Source: an uncultured Coprococcus sp.
GTDB taxonomy: Bacteria; Bacillota; Clostridia; Lachnospirales; Lachnospiraceae
Length of the DNA: 47,864 nucleotides
Direction: 5' to 3'
Assembly (NCBI GenBank): GCA_947626675.1
Contig: CANQTC010000018.1
Location: 1 to 47,864 of the forward strand
A program made the position numbers and the translations under genes. This document shows positions 44,820 through 47,864 of the stretch, in pieces; positions within the stretch are counted from its first letter, which is position 1, and every line of letters starts with the position of its first letter. The notes under the pieces were generated by a model. The model was not told the origin of the DNA, searched no databases, and saw only the letters and a program-made list of their open reading frames with translations.

Positions 44820-45737
44820 CTATGCCTCCAATCCCAGTAATGTCATAATAAGCGCCATTCTTACAAACTTTCCATTTAAGGCCTGCTTGAAATAACAGGC
44901 TCTTGGGTCATCATCAACCTCTACAGCAATTTCGTTGACGCGGGGAAGCGGATGAAGTATGGATAAGTCGGACTTTGCCGTTACAAGTTTGGAATTGTCA
45001 AGGATATAGCTGTCTTTCAGCCTGATATAGTCAGCTTCATTGAAAAAGCGTTCCCGTTGTACCCTTGTCATATAGAGAATATCAAGTTCGCCAATGACAT
45101 CCTCCATAGAAGTAACTTCCCTATATGTTATATTATTCTTTTCTATGACTTCTGTTCTTATATAATCAGGAATTTTTAATTCATCAGGTGAAATCAGTAT
45201 AAATTCAATACCTTCATATCTGGAAAGCGCCTTTATAAGGGAATGAACTGTTCTTCCAAACATCAAATCACCACATAAGCCGATTGTCAGATTAGAGAGT
45301 CTTCCTTTTTCGCGTTTTATTGTAAGAAGGTCCGTCAATGTCTGGGTAGGGTGATTGTGACCGCCATCCCCTGCATTGATAATAGGAACATCCGATTTCA
45401 TGGATGCGAGCATCGGAGCGCCTTCTTTAAAATGGCGCATGGCGATGATATCGGCATAGCAGCTCACGATTTTTACGGTATCGCCAACACTTTCTCCTTT
45501 TGATGATGAAGAGGAAGCTGCAGAAGAAAAACCGAGGACATTTCCGCCAAGCTCCATCATGGCTGCTTCAAAACTAAGTCTTGTCCTTGTGCTTGGTTCA
45601 AAAAAGAGTGTTGCGAGTTTTTTGCCTTTACAGACGTTACTGTATTTTTCCTTATTATCAATAATATCAAGCGCAAGATTTAATATATCATCAATTTCTT
45701 TAACACTTAAATCCATAGGATCAATTAAATGCTTCAT
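44820..45737 (-). CDS. pyrB: Aspartate carbamoyltransferase catalytic subunit
   Basis: A 305-residue enzyme of pyrimidine synthesis. The carbamoyl-phosphate motif [12 protein letters not shown] (47-58), HPTQTLTDL and HPLPR are intact, as is the SSSKGES loop. ATG 45737 is preceded at 5 bases by GGAGG; an in-frame ATG at 45749 overlaps this ribosome site and is unlikely. Together with pyrI it forms the allosteric holoenzyme. Confidence 0.95.
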   Translation of the reverse strand: MKHLIDPMDLSVKEIDDILNLALDIIDNKEKYSNVCKGKKLATLFFEPSTRTRLSFEAAMMELGGNVLGFSSAASSSSSKGESVGDTVKIVSCYADIIAMRHFKEGAPMLASMKSDVPIINAGDGGHNHPTQTLTDLLTIKREKGRLSNLTIGLCGDLMFGRTVHSLIKALSRYEGIEFILISPDELKIPDYIRTEVIEKNNITYREVTSMEDVIGELDILYMTRVQRERFFNEADYIRLKDSYILDNSKLVTAKSDLSILHPLPRVNEIAVEVDDDPRACYFKQALNGKFVRMALIMTLLGLEA

Positions 45738-45766
45738 AATAGCCTCCATTTATTTTACTGTAACAA

Positions 45767-45795
45767 ATTATAGCACCTGTTTATACGGGTTGCAA
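45767..45795 (-). promoter_or_regulatory. Promoter of pyrBI
   Basis: Minus-strand TTGCAA (45790-45795) and TATAAT (45767-45772) are 17 bases apart, 30 bases before the pyrB start. No PyrR-binding RNA or long leader is present. Confidence 0.65.
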
Positions 45796-45820
45796 GCAAT
45801 AGAAAATAGCAGAAATGGCT

Positions 45821-45849
45821 GCAGGCTGCCATATATAATAGCAGCCTGC
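45821..45849 (-). terminator. Hairpin after the carbamoyltransferase-like gene
   Basis: GCAGGCTGC (45821-45829) pairs with GCAGCCTGC (45841-45849). No clear T-run follows on the minus strand, so it may stop transcription poorly or protect the mRNA end. Confidence 0.5.
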
Positions 45850-45863
45850 TCGTTACACATCAT

Positions 45864-46796
45864 TTATGAATTTATTAAGGTATACATAACCGCTTTCTCG
45901 GCATGACGTCTGTTTTCTGCCTGGTCCAGTATATGCTCAAGGTTTTTGTCTATAACACCCTGTGATATTTCGTATCCTGCATGCATAGGCATGTCGTGAA
46001 GGACGATGGCTTTGCTGTCGGCGATAAATTCCTCATTTAACTGATACGGCATCATCTTTGCAAGCGTTTCTTCTTTTTTATCCTGATAGGCAGGATTGTT
46101 AAAGAATTCCATATCTACCCATGTGTCGGTATAAAGCACATCCATTTTATCCGCATATTTCTTAGCTTCTTCCATAGACATCGCTGTATCTAATTCGATG
46201 TAGTGTCCCGATTTCTTAGCTTCCTCGTAGAACGCTTTTCCACATGCAGTATCATTCACAAGTGGTGTCAGTCCATAGAGCGTTCCCTTTTTCATCTTCG
46301 AGAAGAACTCGACAAGAGAATTAAAGACATTGTTCTTTGCGCCGATATACATGAATTTGACATCCAGTGTTCCGAATTTTTCCAATACGGTAAGCGCATC
46401 AGCAAGAATCTGACATGGATGATAGGAATTGTCGCATCCATTAATAAAAGGAACGGTTACATTTTTACCAAATAATTCAACCGTTTCATTTTTTATCAGT
46501 CTTGCCATGATGATATCAACATTTCTGCATACATACTTTATTTCTGAAACAGGCTCACCAAGAACGAAGTTGGAATCCTTCCATAATTGATTATAATATG
46601 TACCGCCAAGCTCTGTGATACCTGTCGTAAAGGATAAGAACGTTCTTGTGGATGTTTTCTCAAATAAAGTGTATAGCTTTTTACCTTCAAGTGAATGGCT
46701 GTATTTCTCAGGATTTTTCTTCATATCCAGGGCGAGATTTAATATATCCATCAACTCGTCTGCGGTAAAGTTTTTAAAATTCAGCATGTTCTTCAT
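45864..46796 (-). CDS. Atypical ornithine-carbamoyltransferase-like protein
   Basis: A 310-residue member of the aspartate/ornithine carbamoyltransferase superfamily. The carbamoyl-phosphate motif is FEKTSTRTFLSF (46-57), with Phe for the last Arg of STRTR. HPCQILADAL replaces HPTQ. The ornithine-site HCLP motif near the C-terminus is HDMP (267-270), so the usual catalytic cysteine is Asp268. These changes make ordinary arginine-pathway activity uncertain; the acceptor may be different. GAGGAG before ATG 46796 fixes the start. It has its own promoter and lies upstream of pyrBI. Confidence 0.8.
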   Translation of the reverse strand: MKNMLNFKNFTADELMDILNLALDMKKNPEKYSHSLEGKKLYTLFEKTSTRTFLSFTTGITELGGTYYNQLWKDSNFVLGEPVSEIKYVCRNVDIIMARLIKNETVELFGKNVTVPFINGCDNSYHPCQILADALTVLEKFGTLDVKFMYIGAKNNVFNSLVEFFSKMKKGTLYGLTPLVNDTACGKAFYEEAKKSGHYIELDTAMSMEEAKKYADKMDVLYTDTWVDMEFFNNPAYQDKKEETLAKMMPYQLNEEFIADSKAIVLHDMPMHAGYEISQGVIDKNLEHILDQAENRRHAEKAVMYTLINS

Positions 46797-46880
46797 AATA
46801 ATAACTCCTCTTTTCATAAATGTTGCTTTATAAATGAAATTACTAATAATCTTATTTCAAAAAATTATTTAGAAAATAAA

Positions 46881-46909
46881 ATTATATAACGAAATTTAAG
46901 AAATGTAAA
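46881..46909 (-). promoter_or_regulatory. Promoter of the carbamoyltransferase-like gene
   Basis: Minus-strand TTTACA (46904-46909) and TATAAT (46881-46886) are 17 bases apart. Confidence 0.6.
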
Positions 46910-46983
46910 TAAGTTATAGGAAATTTGTTGCTGAACGGTTATGTCTGCCGTTTGGTGTTGTCAGAAGAAAAAATTGGGAGTAT

Positions 46984-47012
46984 TTGACAGTAAATGGTGC
47001 ATATGATACAAT
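46984..47012 (+). promoter_or_regulatory. Possible promoter upstream of the terminal lipoprotein gene
   Basis: TTGACA (46984-46989) and TACAAT (47007-47012) are 17 bases apart. The gene start lies 500 bases further on, so the link is uncertain. Confidence 0.45.
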
Positions 47013-47509
47013 TTCCAAATCAAAAATAAGAGTTACATGTTTTTTAGAGTATATATATAAAATAAATTATGATGAAAAGGATATACGTTATAGTTGAAAG
47101 AAAGAATTGTAAGCACAGGTTTTGATTATATATAGAAAGACACAAACGAGAAGGACATCTGAATATATAACGAAGAAAAACAGGCGATAGCCTGATTGAG
47201 AAAATATTGAGGGAAATCTGTATATAAATCTTGCTTTATACCGATATCATGGTATGGAAAATCCTGAAAAAAATATTAGAATAGCTAAAAGAAATCCGGC
47301 AGTCTGATGAAAGTTTTATTGGAAACAGTCATGATACAGTAATTGACATACGGATTTTAGCATTACATACAGAAAAAATGACCTGAATGTTAAAAAAAGA
47401 GGCAGCGTTATGATGTGAAGAAGATAGAATAACAGCAAGTACAGCAGGTATATTGATAATCAGAAAAATGACAAATCTATGACGCATAGAAGATTAGGAG
47501 ATTAAAAAA
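47013..47509 (+). other. AT-rich stretch without a recognisable gene
   Basis: About 500 bases with stop codons in all frames at short intervals. Pieces look like worn coding DNA, but I can assign no product, hairpin terminator or riboswitch. It may be a long leader or the remains of a lost gene. Confidence 0.4.
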
Positions 47510-47864
47510 ATGATAGAAAGATACAAAACAAATCAATACTGGTATAGAATTACATCAATGCTTCTTGTATTTGTACTAAGTATAAACCTTTTAACAGGAT
47601 GTTCAAAAAATACAGGAAATGAAGCACAGACAAAATCAGCTTTAAATGAAGATACTGCGTCAGTATCCGATGCGGATAGTTCCGATGGAGGGGTATCCGC
47701 ATCGGAACTTCTAGCAGCATCACTTGATAAACTGGAAGAAAAGATAAAAAACGGAAGTGAAATATCAGAGGAAAATAACAGTACTGAAACAACAGAAGAA
47801 AACGGCGGTATGAAAACATCAGGAAATGACAGTGTTGAAAGTACGTCAGAACTGATGGCCGGGG
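47510..47864 (+). CDS. Lipoprotein, cut by the window end
   Basis: At least 118 residues, open to the last base. A basic N-terminus and hydrophobic segment end in lipobox LLTGC (residues 27-31), followed by an Asp/Ser/Glu/Thr-rich stretch with little predicted structure. TAGGAG 10 bases before the ATG supports the start. No domain can be recognised before the cut. Confidence 0.75.
   Translation, partial: MIERYKTNQYWYRITSMLLVFVLSINLLTGCSKNTGNEAQTKSALNEDTASVSDADSSDGGVSASELLAASLDKLEEKIKNGSEISEENNSTETTEENGGMKTSGNDSVESTSELMAG

Noticed and set aside
47667..47710. Nested inverted repeats (12 bp and 9 bp arms) in the terminal lipoprotein gene
   Set aside because: They lie inside coding sequence with no T-run or promoter nearby; Ser/Asp-rich codon repetition (TCC GAT GCG GAT) explains them well enough.

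Overview
This window looks like chromosomal DNA of an anaerobic, spore-forming Clostridia species, most likely of the Lachnospiraceae type. The evidence is moderately AT-rich DNA, strong AGGAGG ribosome sites, sigma-A promoters, a SipL-like DUF3794/LysM spore protein, a DUF4418/ABC cassette, a DUF3877-like protein and a SAM-I riboswitch on metK. I saw no rRNA, tRNA, CRISPR array, transposase or phage genes.

Layout. 0-2.5 kb: a gene remnant and a membrane GGDEF/EAL protein. 2.7-7.7 kb: an esterase/acyltransferase, a LysR regulator, serine acetyltransferase (cysE), a trans-sulfuration enzyme and a MalY-type C-S lyase. 7.7-20.9 kb: one long co-directional sulfur/nitrogenase-like block. It starts with a strong promoter, a CCTAT-N7-ATAGG palindrome and a short leader peptide with five consecutive Cys codons followed by a terminator. 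Then come cysK, a 51-residue YezD-like gene, a terminator hairpin, nifB-like, nifX-like, nifH-like, a second cysK-like gene, nifD-like, nifK-like, a Cys-rich nifX-like gene, a second hairpin whose 5' arm copies the first, a nitrate/sulfonate-type ABC importer, and a DUF4418/FtsX/ABC-ATPase cassette. 21-25.5 kb: GNAT, nifS, nifU, an IscR-like Rrf2 regulator, a DUF3877-like gene and a rhodanese-TtcA-like fusion. 25.5-32.9 kb (minus strand): AraC regulator, amino-acid permease, PII protein and a four-part FAD/Fe-S amino-acid or amine dehydrogenase with an ornithine-cyclodeaminase-family protein. 33-40.5 kb: PrcB-like lipoprotein, SipL-like protein, bioY with a BirA-type operator, nitrilase, HIT, TraX and metK. 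40.6-46.8 kb (minus strand): a cohesin-like surface protein, murA, pyrI, pyrB and an atypical ornithine-carbamoyltransferase-like gene. The window ends inside a lipoprotein gene.

Main idea. The nitrogenase-like genes encode a NifH with all canonical residues and a NifDK-like pair that keeps six P-cluster cysteines and the Cys and His that hold the active-site cofactor. By eye the NifD-like chain lacks the residues equivalent to alpha-Gln191, alpha-His195 and alpha-Arg96 needed for N2 reduction. No nifE, nifN, nifV or nifI is present, and a cysteine-synthase paralogue sits between nifH and nifD. With cysE, C-S lyases, a polycysteine attenuator and a sulfonate-type importer around it, I infer a reductase that uses a NifB-type cofactor to release reduced sulfur from an imported compound for cysteine synthesis. 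This would be analogous to methylthio-alkane reductase but is probably a distinct system. The substrate is not known from sequence.
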